Numbered from the stretch's first letter, positions 16,531 to 24,861 are shown. The stretch is 43,821 bases of DNA from Pseudoflavonifractor phocaeensis (GCF_021531375.1 NZ_JADYTU010000017.1:1-43821), one strand, 5' to 3'. Translations and numbers: made by a program. Notes: a model not told the origin generated them from the letters alone.

Positions 16531-16583
16531 AGCGGGCCTCCTTCTTTACAGCCGGTTCCAGTTTATGATTTGCAATCGGTTTC

Positions 16584-16612
16584 ATTATAGATTTTCGGCG
16601 GAGGATTGTCAA
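16584..16612 (-). promoter_or_regulatory. Perfect consensus sigma-A promoter for DUF951-radical SAM
   Basis: On the minus strand TTGACA (16607-16612), a 17-bp spacer and TATAAT (16584-16589) match consensus at all 12 positions. Confidence 0.93.
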
Positions 16613-16695
16613 CTTCGCGGCCCGGGACCGGAACAGAACGTCAAAGCGGCGGATTGCGGCCAAACCGGCGCGCTGGGGAAAAGGGGATTTCAACC

Positions 16696-16724
16696 TTGTG
16701 TTTTACCCCTCGAACTGATATAAT
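16696..16724 (+). promoter_or_regulatory. Promoter for the scpAB operon
   Basis: TTGTGT (16696-16701) and a perfect TATAAT (16719-16724) with a 17-bp spacer, 39 bp before the scpA start. Confidence 0.7.
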
Positions 16725-16763
16725 ATCTTGAACGAATGCGGGAAAAATCGGGGAGGTGAGCCC

Positions 16764-17564
16764 TTGGAGGCACCCATTTACCACCTGGAAGGGGTGGTGA
16801 AGGCGAAAGAGGAGAACATGGAGGACTTCGTGGGACCCCTGGACCTGATCCTCCATCTGCTGAGCAAGAACAAAATGGAGATCAAGGACATCCAGATCTC
16901 CCTGATCCTGGACCAGTACCTGGAGTGGATGAACAAGCGGAAGGAACTGGATCTGGAGGTGGCCAGTGAATTCATCACCATGGCCTCCCACCTCATTTAT
17001 ATCAAGACCAGGATGCTGCTGTCCATCCACGACGAGGAGGCCCTCAGCGAGATGGAGCAGCTTATCGCCACCCTGGAGGCCCACCAGCGCAACGAAAACT
17101 ATCTGAAGATCAAGGCGGTGGTCCCCGCCCTGGACGACCGGTACCGCTACGGCCGGGACTATCTGACCAAGGTACCCGAGGCCATCCAGCCCGACAGGAC
17201 CTACCGCTATGTCCACCAAAAGGAGGACCTGCTCAAGGCCATGACCGCGGTGCTCAGCCGGACGGACAACAAGCTGCCGCCCCCGGTGGCCGCCTTCCAG
17301 GGCATCGTGGGCCGGGAGCCCTATCCCGTGGCCGACAAGGCGGGGGAGATCCTCCACCGTCTGGTCCAATTTGGCGTCACCCGGTTCCGGTCCCTGTTCC
17401 GGGGCAACCGCAGCCGGTCGGAGGTGGTGGCCACCTTCCTGGCGGTGCTGGAGCTGTGTAAGGCGCGCCGGGTCCGTCTGGCGGGCACCGAGGAGGACTG
17501 TACCGTTACCTGCACCCGGGAGGAGGGCGCGGATGCGGTGGAATTTACCGCTGACAGCTACTGA
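16764..17564 (+). CDS. scpA: Segregation and condensation protein A
   Basis: The kleisin subunit of the Smc-ScpAB condensin, bridging the SMC heads and organising the origin region for chromosome segregation. The 266-residue product has the kleisin N-terminus (MEDFVGPLDLILHLLSKNKMEIKDI) that binds the SMC neck and the C-terminal winged helix (RFRSLF...EVVATFLAVLELCKARRV). The TTG at 16764 is chosen because GGAGG is 7 nt upstream; the in-frame ATG at 16728 has no ribosome-binding site and would put the start close to the -10 box. It leads the operon with scpB in the same reading frame 15 bp after its stop. Confidence 0.96.
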   Translation: MEAPIYHLEGVVKAKEENMEDFVGPLDLILHLLSKNKMEIKDIQISLILDQYLEWMNKRKELDLEVASEFITMASHLIYIKTRMLLSIHDEEALSEMEQLIATLEAHQRNENYLKIKAVVPALDDRYRYGRDYLTKVPEAIQPDRTYRYVHQKEDLLKAMTAVLSRTDNKLPPPVAAFQGIVGREPYPVADKAGEILHRLVQFGVTRFRSLFRGNRSRSEVVATFLAVLELCKARRVRLAGTEEDCTVTCTREEGADAVEFTADSY

Positions 17565-17579
17565 GAGGAGGGGGACACA

Positions 17580-18227
17580 ATCGAGATCAAGGAATTGGAA
17601 TCGGCGCTGGAGGGGGTGCTCTTCGCCTCCGGGGAGCCGGTGCCCGTGGAGCGGCTGTGCCTGGGTCTGGAGGTGGACCGGCCCACTCTGGACGCGGTGG
17701 CCCAGCGGCTGATGGACAAGTACAGCTATGAGCGCCGGGGCATCCGTCTGGTGCGGCTGGACACCAGCTATCAGCTGTGCTCCGCCCCGGAGTTCGCCCC
17801 CTATATCCGAAAGACCCTGGAGAGCCGGAAGCCCGCCCGCCTGTCCCAGCCCGCCCTGGAGGTACTGGCCATCATCGCCTACTACCAGCCGGTGACCCGG
17901 GCCTATGTGGACCAGGTCCGGGGGGTGGACAGCGCCTACACCGTGGGTCTGCTGCTGGAGCGGGAGCTTATTGAGGAGGCGGGCCGTCTGGCGGTGCCCG
18001 GCCGTCCCACCCTGTTCCGCACCACCAAGAATTTCCTGCGCTCCTTCGGTCTGACCAATCTGGAGGAGCTGCCTGAGCTGCCCGACGCCTCCAAAGAGGG
18101 GGAACAGCTGACTCTGGAGCTGGAGGCGGCGGTGGAAAAGCTGAAGACCCGGGAGGAGGAACAGCGGGCCGACAGTCCCGAGGAGCCCTCCCAGCCCCAG
18201 CCGGAGCCCCCGGCGGGTGAGGAATGA
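17580..18227 (+). CDS. scpB: Segregation and condensation protein B (probable ATC start)
   Basis: The winged-helix partner that dimerises on ScpA in condensin. Core motifs are LEGVLFASGEPV at the N-terminus, LSQPALEVLAIIAYYQPVTR in the middle, and PGRPTLFRTTKNFL near residue 145; a Glu/Pro-rich tail ends the 215-residue product. No ATG or GTG lies between the scpA stop and the conserved region. AGGAGG (17566-17571) is 8 nt from an ATC (17580), which gives the family-typical N-terminus [M]EIKELESALEG; the TTG at 17595 is 23 nt from it and has only a weak AAGGA adjacent. I therefore favour ATC, with TTG as the fallback (210 residues). It overlaps the next gene by ATGA. Confidence 0.93.
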   Translation: MEIKELESALEGVLFASGEPVPVERLCLGLEVDRPTLDAVAQRLMDKYSYERRGIRLVRLDTSYQLCSAPEFAPYIRKTLESRKPARLSQPALEVLAIIAYYQPVTRAYVDQVRGVDSAYTVGLLLERELIEEAGRLAVPGRPTLFRTTKNFLRSFGLTNLEELPELPDASKEGEQLTLELEAAVEKLKTREEEQRADSPEEPSQPQPEPPAGEE

Positions 18228-18859
18228 AAGTCTTTTTGATCGTACTGGTCGTGCTGTTTTTCATCGGCCAGATCCGGGTGGGAGGCCTGGCGGAATACAG
18301 CGCCCAGGGCTTTCGGGCCTGGGTCCGGGCGGGGGCGTTGAAGATCCGGGTGTTCCCCCTGAACAAGAAGGACAAGCCCGCCCGAAAGAAGGAGAAAAAG
18401 GCCAAGCCCCCCAAGAAGAAGGAAGAGGCGCCTCCGTCCCCCAAGCCCTTGGCGGAGAAAGCGGGGGGGGCGCTGGACTATGCCCGTGCCCTGCTGCCCG
18501 TGGCTCTGGACGCGGTGGGGACCATGTACGGCAAGCTCCGGATGGACACCCTGGAGCTGGAGCTGACGGTGGGAGCCGCCGACCCGGCGGACGCGGCCAT
18601 GCGCTACGGGCAGGCCTCGGCGGCCCTGGGCGCCCTGTGGGAGCCGCTGACCCGGGCCTTCCATGTGAAGGACGGCCGCGCCAGGGTGCGGGTGGACTTC
18701 GAGGCCGGGGAGATGACCGTGTACGGTCTGGCCTCCCTGTCCATCAAGATCGGCCAGATCCTCTGGCTGGGCGTTTATTTCGGATGTAAGGCCCTGCGGG
18801 GCTTCCTGGCCGTCCGTGGGCGGCAAAAACAAAAACAACAGCAGAGAAAGGCGGCCTGA
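18224..18859 (+). CDS. DUF2953 domain-containing membrane protein
   Basis: A 211-residue protein with an N-terminal membrane helix (residues 3-20). A strongly basic, low-complexity linker (residues 48-75; K, P, E-rich) then leads to a conserved domain with MYGKLRMDTLELELTVGAADPADAAMRYG, the DUF2953 signature. The protein probably faces one side of the membrane. The position between scpB and gerW is conserved in Clostridia, which suggests a link with sporulation, but its function is unknown. Its start overlaps the scpB stop (ATGA). Confidence 0.85.
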   Translation: MKVFLIVLVVLFFIGQIRVGGLAEYSAQGFRAWVRAGALKIRVFPLNKKDKPARKKEKKAKPPKKKEEAPPSPKPLAEKAGGALDYARALLPVALDAVGTMYGKLRMDTLELELTVGAADPADAAMRYGQASAALGALWEPLTRAFHVKDGRARVRVDFEAGEMTVYGLASLSIKIGQILWLGVYFGCKALRGFLAVRGRQKQKQQQRKAA

Positions 18860-18863
18860 CATT

Positions 18864-19295
18864 ATGGAAAAGAACAATTCCCTCAGTGAGCTGATCAGCA
18901 CCACCATGGAGCACGTCCGCACCATGGCCGACGCCAATACCATCATCGGCACCCCCATCCAGGCGGAGGGCGTAACGCTGATCCCGGTGTCCCGGATGTC
19001 CTTCGGCGTGGCCGGGGGCGGCACCGAGTTCTCCACCAAGAAGCAGACCGGACCGGACGGAAGCTTCGGCGGCGGCAGCGGCGCCAGCGCCAAGCTGGAG
19101 CCAGTGGCCTTCCTGGTGGTCCGGGAGGGCAGTGTCAAGCTGCTGCCCGTGGCTCCGCCGCCCGCCACCACCGTGGACCGGGTCATCGACACCGTACCCG
19201 AGGTGGTGGACAAGGTCACCAGCTTCATCGAGAGCCAGCAGGCCAAGAAGGAGCAGAAGGCTGCCCAGGCCGCCGAGAGCGATTTTGCCGAATAA
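18864..19295 (+). CDS. gerW: GerW-family sporulation protein (YtfJ)
   Basis: A 143-residue protein of the GerW/YtfJ family, sporulation proteins linked in Bacillus to spore germination. Characteristic stretches are IIGTPIQAEGVTLIPVSRMSFGVAGGG, a Gly/Ser-rich loop (FGGGSGASAK) and PVAFLVVREGSVKLLPV. The ATG at 18864 follows AAAGGCGG by about 9 nt; the upstream ATG at 18816 lies inside the DUF2953 gene. A short hairpin at 19314-19333 follows without a plus-strand T-run, so the operon probably continues into the carboxypeptidase gene. Confidence 0.93.
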   Translation: MEKNNSLSELISTTMEHVRTMADANTIIGTPIQAEGVTLIPVSRMSFGVAGGGTEFSTKKQTGPDGSFGGGSGASAKLEPVAFLVVREGSVKLLPVAPPPATTVDRVIDTVPEVVDKVTSFIESQQAKKEQKAAQAAESDFAE

Positions 19296-19384
19296 TGGCA
19301 TAACTGCAAAAAGTTCCCCGCCATAACGGGGAAAATTCCGCTTCATACTAAGGCCACGTTCCATCTTCAAGGAAGGTGACAGAT

Positions 19385-20494
19385 ATGAAGCGCCTATTTG
19401 GGGCGTTCCTCGCCCTGACCATCTGGATGATCTCTCTGCCCGCCGCCTGTGCGGTGGGCACCTCCGCGTCCGCCGCCGTTTTGATGGACGCCGGCAGCGG
19501 CCGGGTGCTGTACGAGCAAAACGCCCGCCAGCCCCGGCTTATCGCAAGCACGACCAAGCTGATGACGGCCCTGGTGGCCCTGGAATCGGGCCATGACCTC
19601 AATGAGGAGGTGACGGTCCGGCGGGAGTGGGCGGGAGCGGAGGGTTCCTCCATCTACCTCCAGCCCGGAGAGAAGGTGACGCTGGAGGCCCTGCTCTACG
19701 GGATGCTGCTGCGCTCGGGCAACGACGCGGCCCTGGCGGTGGCCGGCCACTGCGGCGGCACGGTGGAAGAGTTTGTGGTCCGAATGAATGACAAGGCACG
19801 GGAACTGGGCATGGAGAACAGCTCCTTTGCCAACCCCAACGGCCTGGACGCCGAGGGCCACTACTCCAGCGCCTATGATATGGCCCTGCTGGCCCGGGCC
19901 TGTCTGGGGAACGAGACCCTGGCCCAGATGGTATCCACCAGGACCATCACCCTGGGCACCCGCACCTTCACCAACCACAATAAGCTGCTGTGGCGGTACG
20001 CGGGCTGTATCGGCCTAAAAACCGGCTTTACCGAGAAGGCGGGCCGCACCCTGGTGTCGGCGGCGGAGCGGGAGGGGCTGACCCTGATCTGCGTCACGCT
20101 GAACGATCCCAATGATTGGGCGGACCACGCCGCCCTGTTTGACTACGGGTTTTCCGCCTACCGGGCGGAGCCCGCGGCAGAGGAGGGGGAGGTGCTGTGC
20201 CGGGTGCCCACGGCGGGCAGTCTGACTCCGTTCTGCCCCGTGGCGGCAGGGGAGGGTCTCTCCCTGTGTCTGGCCTCCGGGGAGGAGGCCGAAAGGGAAC
20301 TGCGCCTGGACCGGGAGACCCTGGAAGGCCCCCTGCCCGCGGGGACGCAGATCGGGGAAGCGGTGTATTATTTGCAGGACAAGGAGCTGGGCCGGGTCCC
20401 TCTGGTGACCGCACGGCCGGTCTCCGGGGACCGGACAGAGAGCCGGGACCTGCTCAGCCGGCTGCGGGACCGGCTGGACGAGCTGTCAGGCTGA
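19385..20494 (+). CDS. D-alanyl-D-alanine carboxypeptidase (DacF-like, S11 family)
   Basis: A low-molecular-mass penicillin-binding protein that trims the terminal D-Ala from peptidoglycan stem peptides. A signal peptide (about residues 1-23, cleavage after AACA) precedes the catalytic domain with SxxK (STTK, nucleophile Ser), SGN and KTG motifs in the proper order. The C-terminal ~90 residues form the beta-rich domain of S11 enzymes. 369 residues. The ATG at 19385 has GGAAGG 8 nt upstream. In Bacillus the spore-cortex enzyme DacF belongs to this family, and the neighbour gerW suggests a sporulation role here, though a vegetative one is possible. Confidence 0.93.
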   Translation: MKRLFGAFLALTIWMISLPAACAVGTSASAAVLMDAGSGRVLYEQNARQPRLIASTTKLMTALVALESGHDLNEEVTVRREWAGAEGSSIYLQPGEKVTLEALLYGMLLRSGNDAALAVAGHCGGTVEEFVVRMNDKARELGMENSSFANPNGLDAEGHYSSAYDMALLARACLGNETLAQMVSTRTITLGTRTFTNHNKLLWRYAGCIGLKTGFTEKAGRTLVSAAEREGLTLICVTLNDPNDWADHAALFDYGFSAYRAEPAAEEGEVLCRVPTAGSLTPFCPVAAGEGLSLCLASGEEAERELRLDRETLEGPLPAGTQIGEAVYYLQDKELGRVPLVTARPVSGDRTESRDLLSRLRDRLDELSG

Positions 20495-20523
20495 CAGAAC
20501 AAGAGAGAAAGGGGGACGACCCC

Positions 20524-21252
20524 ACGGAAGAACGGCTGCAAAAACTAATCTCATCCTGCGGTCTGGCCTCCCGCCGGACGGCGGAGGAGTGGATCGCCGC
20601 CGGACGGGTGACGGTGAACGGTCAAAGGGCCCGCCTGGGTGACCGGGCCGACCCGGACCGGGACCGGGTGCTGGTGGACGGGAAGCCCCTGGACCCCGGC
20701 GGAGGAAGGACCTATCTGATGCTGAACAAGCCCCGGGGCTATGTGACCACCCTATCAGACGAGAAGGGCCGCCGGACGGTGGCCGATCTGGTGTCCGGCT
20801 GCGGGAGCCGGGTGTGGCCCGTGGGGCGGCTGGACATGGACTCGGAGGGGCTGCTGATCCTCACGGACGACGGAGAGCTGACCCACAGGCTCCTTCACCC
20901 CAGCCACGAGATCGAGAAGGAGTACCTGGTCTGGGTCACCGGGGACGTGAAGCGCGCCCTGCCTATCCTGTCCGCACCCATGGAACTGGATGGGGACCGG
21001 CTGGCTCCGGCCGGGGTGCGCCGGGGGAAGACCAGCGGCGGCGTGTCTCAGCTGTCTATCGTCATCCACCAGGGAAAGAACCGCCAGGTCCGCCGGATGT
21101 GCGCCCAGGCGGGACTGACGGTGCTACGGCTGAAGCGGGTCCGGGAGGGCCACCTCTCTCTGGACCGGACCCTGAAGCCGGGGAGCTGGCGGGAACTGAC
21201 CGGACAGGAGATCCTGCTGCTGACAAACGAGGGGAACGGAGAACCGCTCTGA
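20524..21252 (+). CDS. rluB: RluB/RsuA-family pseudouridine synthase (probable ACG start)
   Basis: An rRNA pseudouridine synthase. The N-terminal S4 RNA-binding domain (ERLQKLISSCGLASRRTAEEWIAAGRVTVNG) is followed by the catalytic domain with GRLDMDSEGLLILT, whose Asp is the nucleophile, and KNRQVRRMC. About 242 residues. No ATG, GTG or TTG occurs in frame between the dacF-like gene and the S4 domain. A purine-rich GGGGG (20511-20515) stands 8 nt before an ACG at 20524 that aligns with the initiator Met of homologues ([M]EERLQKLI). A CTG at 20491 is the only other near-cognate option. It ends at the inverted repeat preceding the RpiR gene. Confidence 0.93.
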   Translation, partial: TEERLQKLISSCGLASRRTAEEWIAAGRVTVNGQRARLGDRADPDRDRVLVDGKPLDPGGGRTYLMLNKPRGYVTTLSDEKGRRTVADLVSGCGSRVWPVGRLDMDSEGLLILTDDGELTHRLLHPSHEIEKEYLVWVTGDVKRALPILSAPMELDGDRLAPAGVRRGKTSGGVSQLSIVIHQGKNRQVRRMCAQAGLTVLRLKRVREGHLSLDRTLKPGSWRELTGQEILLLTNEGNGEPL

Positions 21253-21305
21253 GCGCTTTTTGCAAGAGAAAATGAATTTCTTGCAAAAAGCGCTTGCATT
21301 TTTTG
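21252..21305 (+). terminator. Large perfect inverted repeat, probable terminator
   Basis: Perfect 16-bp arms (21252-21267 and 21279-21294, AGCGCTTTTTGCAAGA and its complement) enclose an 11-nt loop. They start at the last base of the rluB stop. A TGCA-TTTTTT stretch follows, so it can act as a terminator for rluB. The right arm also reaches into the likely promoter of the RpiR-type gene, so an operator role is possible. Confidence 0.65.
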
Positions 21306-21322
21306 GGAGAACAGAGTAAGAT
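21294..21322 (+). promoter_or_regulatory. Possible promoter for the RpiR-type gene
   Basis: TTGCAT (21294-21299) and TAAGAT (21317-21322) with a 17-bp spacer. The hexamers are only moderately close to consensus and the -35 overlaps the end of the inverted repeat. Confidence 0.4.
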
Positions 21323-21374
21323 ATACCCGTGTTGGACCAGATAAGCGCTGAAAAAAGCGGGAGATGAGTGAACG

Positions 21375-22238
21375 ATGAATCATGATATTCTTACATTGAT
21401 TCAAGAAAATATCCATACCTTTTCCAAGGGGCAAAAGCGGATCGCCAACTTTATTTTGGATTCTTACGACAAGGCCGCTTTCATGACGGCCAGCCGTCTG
21501 GGCAAGAGGGTGGGAGTCAGCGAATCCACCGTGGTCCGTTTTGCCGCCGAGTTGGGCTATGACGGATACCCCGATATGCAAAAGTCCTTGCAGAAGATGA
21601 TCCGGAACCGGCTGACCTCGGTCCAGCGCATCGAGGTGACCAACGACCGGATCGGGGACCAGGACCTGCTGTCCATGGTCCTCCAGTCGGATATCGAAAA
21701 GATTCGGATGACGCTGGAGGAGCTGGACCGGGACAGCTTTGAACACGCGGTGGACGCCATCGTGTCCGCCCGGAAGATCTATATCATCGGCGTGCGGTCC
21801 TCCGCTTCCATCGCTACCTTCCTTACTTTCTATTTCAATCTGATCTTCGACAACGTGGTGGAGGTGTCCGCCAACACCGCCAGCGAGGTCTTCGAGCGCC
21901 TGCTGCGGGTGGGCGAGGAGGACGTGGTCATCGGCGTCAGCTTCCCCCGGTACTCCAGCCGCACCGTTCAGGCCATGAGCTTCGCCCGGGACCGGGGCGC
22001 CACCACCGTCGCCATTACCGACAGCGAGGCCTCCCCGCTGGCGCCCATCTGTACCTATACGCTGAAAGCCCGCAGCGACATGGCCTCCTTCGTGGACTCC
22101 CTGGTAGCCCCCCTGTCTCTGGTCAACGCCCTGCTGGTGGCGGTGAGCCGGAAGAAGAACGACGACCTGGCCCATACCTTCCAGACCCTGGAGGGCATTT
22201 GGGACGAGTACGGCGTGTACGAGAAGGTGCAGGAGTGA
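21375..22238 (+). CDS. MurR/RpiR family transcriptional regulator
   Basis: A 287-residue regulator. The N-terminal ~77 residues form the HTH_6 domain (FSKGQKRIANFIL...SASRLGKRVGVSESTVVRFAAELGYDGYPDMQ), and residues ~110-250 form a SIS sugar-phosphate-binding domain (IYIIGVRSSASIATFL). Family members respond to phosphosugars such as MurNAc-6-P, GlcNAc-6-P or pentose phosphates. The downstream genes are not sugar-catabolic, so its targets are probably elsewhere. GGAGA lies about 11 nt before the ATG. It overlaps the flavoprotein gene by GTGA. Confidence 0.92.
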   Translation: MNHDILTLIQENIHTFSKGQKRIANFILDSYDKAAFMTASRLGKRVGVSESTVVRFAAELGYDGYPDMQKSLQKMIRNRLTSVQRIEVTNDRIGDQDLLSMVLQSDIEKIRMTLEELDRDSFEHAVDAIVSARKIYIIGVRSSASIATFLTFYFNLIFDNVVEVSANTASEVFERLLRVGEEDVVIGVSFPRYSSRTVQAMSFARDRGATTVAITDSEASPLAPICTYTLKARSDMASFVDSLVAPLSLVNALLVAVSRKKNDDLAHTFQTLEGIWDEYGVYEKVQE

Positions 22239-23503
22239 GCGGGGCCGTCTATGATCTGGTGGTGGTAGGCGGCGGAGCCGCCGGCATGATGGCTGCCATC
22301 ACCGCGGCCCGTCTGGGCGTCCAGGTCTGTCTGGTGGAGCGCAACCCCAAGGTGGGCCGGAAGCTGTATATCACCGGGAAGGGCCGGTGCAACGTGACCA
22401 ACCACTGCTCTCCGGAGGAGGTGCTGGCCGCTGTTCCCCGGAACGGCCGCTTTTTGTACAGCGCCATGAGCCGCACCACTCCCGCCGATGTGGAGCAGTT
22501 CTTCACGGATCTTGGGGTGGAGCTGAAGGTGGAGCGCGGCAACCGGGTGTTTCCCAAATCGGACAAATCCGCCGACATTATCGACGCCCTTTTCCTGGAG
22601 CTGAAGCGGCTGCGGGTGCCCGTACTTCAGGAACGGGTCTCAGAGATCTGCGTCCGGGACGGGGCGGTACAGGCCGTGGAGATGGGAGAAGGCAAAGCAA
22701 GGACCGGGCTGAACTGTAAAGCGGTGATCCTTGCCACCGGAGGAGCTTCCTATCCCGCCACCGGGTCCACCGGAGACGGCTACCGTCTGGCGGAGGAGCT
22801 GGGCCATACCATCGTGGAGCCCAGGCCGTCCCTGGTGCCGCTGGAGTCTCCGGACGCCTTCTGCGGGGAGATGCAGGGGCTGGCCCTGAAAAACGTAGTC
22901 TTGACGGTGCGGAACCGGAAGGGTAAAATCCTATATCGGGAACAGGGTGAGCTGTTGTTCACCCACTTTGGCCTGTCCGGGCCGTTGGTCCTGTCGGCCA
23001 GCGCCCATATGCGCAATTACGACAAGGAGCAGTACACCTGCTCCATCGACTTAAAGCCCGCTCTGGACGAGCAGACGCTGGACGCCCGCCTGGTGCGGGA
23101 GCTTGGGGAGAACGCCAACAAGGACATGGCCAATCTGATGGGGGCTCTGGTCCCCCGGCTGATGATCCCGGTGCTGCTGGCGCGGGCGGAGATCCCCGGA
23201 GAGAAGAAGGCCCACGACGTGACCAAGGGGGAGCGCCGCCGCCTGCTGGAGCTGCTGAAAGCGTTCACCGTGGCGGTGTCCGGTCCCCGGCCCATCAGCG
23301 AGGCAATTATCACCTCCGGCGGCGTGAAGGTCTCGGAGGTGGACCCCAAGACCATGGCCTCCAAAAAGGTGGAGGGGCTGTACTTTGCCGGGGAGCTGCT
23401 GGACGTGGACGCCTACACCGGCGGCTTCAACCTCCAGATTGCCTGGGCCACCGGCCGGGCGGCGGGGGAGAGTTCCACGGAGTATATACGCGATGCAGAA
23501 TAA
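22235..23503 (+). CDS. BaiN/HI0933-family flavoprotein (FAD-dependent oxidoreductase)
   Basis: A 422-residue FAD-binding oxidoreductase of the HI0933/YhiN/BaiN family. It has the Rossmann GGGAAGMMAA dinucleotide motif at the N-terminus, GRKLYITGKGRCNVTN near 45, LATGGASYPATGSTGDGY near 170 and the C-terminal FAGELLDVDAYTGGFNLQIAWATG. BaiN homologues in gut Clostridia have been proposed to act in bile-acid reduction, but this housekeeping-type context (next to cmk and plsC) is the common one and its substrate is unknown. The GTG at 22235 overlaps the RpiR stop. Confidence 0.9.
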   Translation: MSGAVYDLVVVGGGAAGMMAAITAARLGVQVCLVERNPKVGRKLYITGKGRCNVTNHCSPEEVLAAVPRNGRFLYSAMSRTTPADVEQFFTDLGVELKVERGNRVFPKSDKSADIIDALFLELKRLRVPVLQERVSEICVRDGAVQAVEMGEGKARTGLNCKAVILATGGASYPATGSTGDGYRLAEELGHTIVEPRPSLVPLESPDAFCGEMQGLALKNVVLTVRNRKGKILYREQGELLFTHFGLSGPLVLSASAHMRNYDKEQYTCSIDLKPALDEQTLDARLVRELGENANKDMANLMGALVPRLMIPVLLARAEIPGEKKAHDVTKGERRRLLELLKAFTVAVSGPRPISEAIITSGGVKVSEVDPKTMASKKVEGLYFAGELLDVDAYTGGFNLQIAWATGRAAGESSTEYIRDAE

Positions 23504-23548
23504 CGGGCCGGCCCCGTTCATTAATATCACCATTGGAGCGATTATTTC

Positions 23549-24220
23549 ATGAGAAGTGTTGCCATCGACGGCCCCGCCGGGGCCGGAAAAAGCACTCTGG
23601 CCCGGCAGGCGGCCAGGGAGCTGGGATTTTTATATGTGGACACCGGGGCCATCTACCGCACGGTGGCCCTGAAGACGGTTCGGGCGGGGGCGGACCCCTC
23701 CGACCCGGCCCAGGTGGTCCCCCTGCTGGAGGGGCTGGACATTCGGATGGACTACGGCCCCGACGGAGCGCAGCGGATGTTCCTGGAGGGGGAGGACGTG
23801 TCCTCCGCCATTCGGGAGCACCAAATTTCCGGCCTGGCCTCCAAGGTGTCGGCCATCCCGGAGGTGCGAGCCTTTCTGCTGGACTTCCAGCGGAAGCTGG
23901 CCCGGGAGCACGACGTGCTCATGGACGGCCGGGACATCGGCACCGTGGTGCTGCCCGACGCCGACGTGAAAATTTTCCTTACCGCCGCGCCTGAGTCCCG
24001 GGCCCGCCGCCGTCTGCTGGAATTGGAGCAGAAGGGGCAGAAAACCGACTTTGAGACCATCCTCCGGGACATCATCCTTCGGGATGAGGAGGACCGGAAC
24101 CGGCCCATCGCCCCCCTGCGCCAGGCGGAGGACGCGGTACTGCTGGATACCACCCAGCTGAATCTGGAACAGAGCCTCCAGGCTCTGCTGTCCATCATAA
24201 AGGAGAAGATCAATCTGTGA
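23549..24220 (+). CDS. cmk: Cytidylate kinase
   Basis: Phosphorylates CMP and dCMP with ATP. The 223-residue protein has the P-loop GPAGAGKST (residues 8-16), DTGAIYRT (CMP-binding), the inserted NMP-binding domain, and DGRDIGTVVLPDADVKIFLTA with the conserved GRDIGT. The RARRR stretch forms the lid. The ATG has GGAG 11-12 nt upstream. It overlaps plsC by GTGA. The cmk-plsC-ispH/S1 order is conserved in many Clostridia. Confidence 0.97.
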   Translation: MRSVAIDGPAGAGKSTLARQAARELGFLYVDTGAIYRTVALKTVRAGADPSDPAQVVPLLEGLDIRMDYGPDGAQRMFLEGEDVSSAIREHQISGLASKVSAIPEVRAFLLDFQRKLAREHDVLMDGRDIGTVVLPDADVKIFLTAAPESRARRRLLELEQKGQKTDFETILRDIILRDEEDRNRPIAPLRQAEDAVLLDTTQLNLEQSLQALLSIIKEKINL

Positions 24221-24861
24221 GCACCGAACTTGCTGCCCAGGAGGAGAGCCGCCGGGAGGACCGGCGGCGGGACGCCTGGTTCCATTTCCTCTACGCCGTC
24301 ATCTGGCCCTTTTTTAACCTGTTCCGCCCCCTGCGGGTGGTGGGACGGGAGAACATTCCCGACGGAGCGGCGGTCCTCTGCCCCAACCACACCACCTTGG
24401 GCGACCCCTTCTATGTGGTTTTCGCCTTCGGCCGGAAGTACCCCATGCGGGCCATGGCCAAGATCCAGATCATGCGGGTGCCTGTGATCGGCTGGATTTT
24501 GGGCAAGGCCGGGGTCTTTGGAGTGGACCGGGGCCGCGCGGATATGAAGGCGGTAAAGACCGCTCTGAAATTCCTGAAAGACGGCAACAAGCTGCTCATG
24601 TTCCCCGAGGGCACCCGGGTCCATGAGGGGGAGGACGTGGCGGCCAAGACCGGCGCGGCCATGTTCGCCACCCGGACGGGAGCCCCCCTGCTGCCCATCT
24701 ACATCCAGCGGAAGAAGAAGCTCTTTGCCCGGAACGTGGTGGTCATCGGCCAGCCCTATCACCCCGAGTACGCCGGCAGAAAACCCACCCCGGACGAGCT
24801 GGACGCCATCGCCGGCGATCTGATGGACCGGGTCCGGAAGCTGGGGGAGGGACAGGAATGA
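24217..24861 (+). CDS. plsC: 1-acyl-sn-glycerol-3-phosphate acyltransferase
   Basis: The membrane-associated acyltransferase that makes phosphatidic acid in phospholipid synthesis. The 214-residue product has the catalytic NHTTLGDP (H-x4-D) motif near residue 53, a Val-Phe-Gly-Val-Asp-Arg-Gly block and the FPEGTR motif near 129, in order. A hydrophobic stretch (FHFLYAVIWPFFNLF) near the N-terminus probably anchors it. It starts with GTG overlapping the cmk stop and ends overlapping ispH by ATGA. Confidence 0.94.
   Translation: MSTELAAQEESRREDRRRDAWFHFLYAVIWPFFNLFRPLRVVGRENIPDGAAVLCPNHTTLGDPFYVVFAFGRKYPMRAMAKIQIMRVPVIGWILGKAGVFGVDRGRADMKAVKTALKFLKDGNKLLMFPEGTRVHEGEDVAAKTGAAMFATRTGAPLLPIYIQRKKKLFARNVVVIGQPYHPEYAGRKPTPDELDAIAGDLMDRVRKLGEGQE

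Noticed and set aside
20197-20520. Upstream extension of rluB to an ATG within the carboxypeptidase gene
   Set aside because: The extension overlaps dacF-like coding sequence by about 300 bp, is Gly/Pro/Arg-rich and lies upstream of the S4 domain start where homologues begin.
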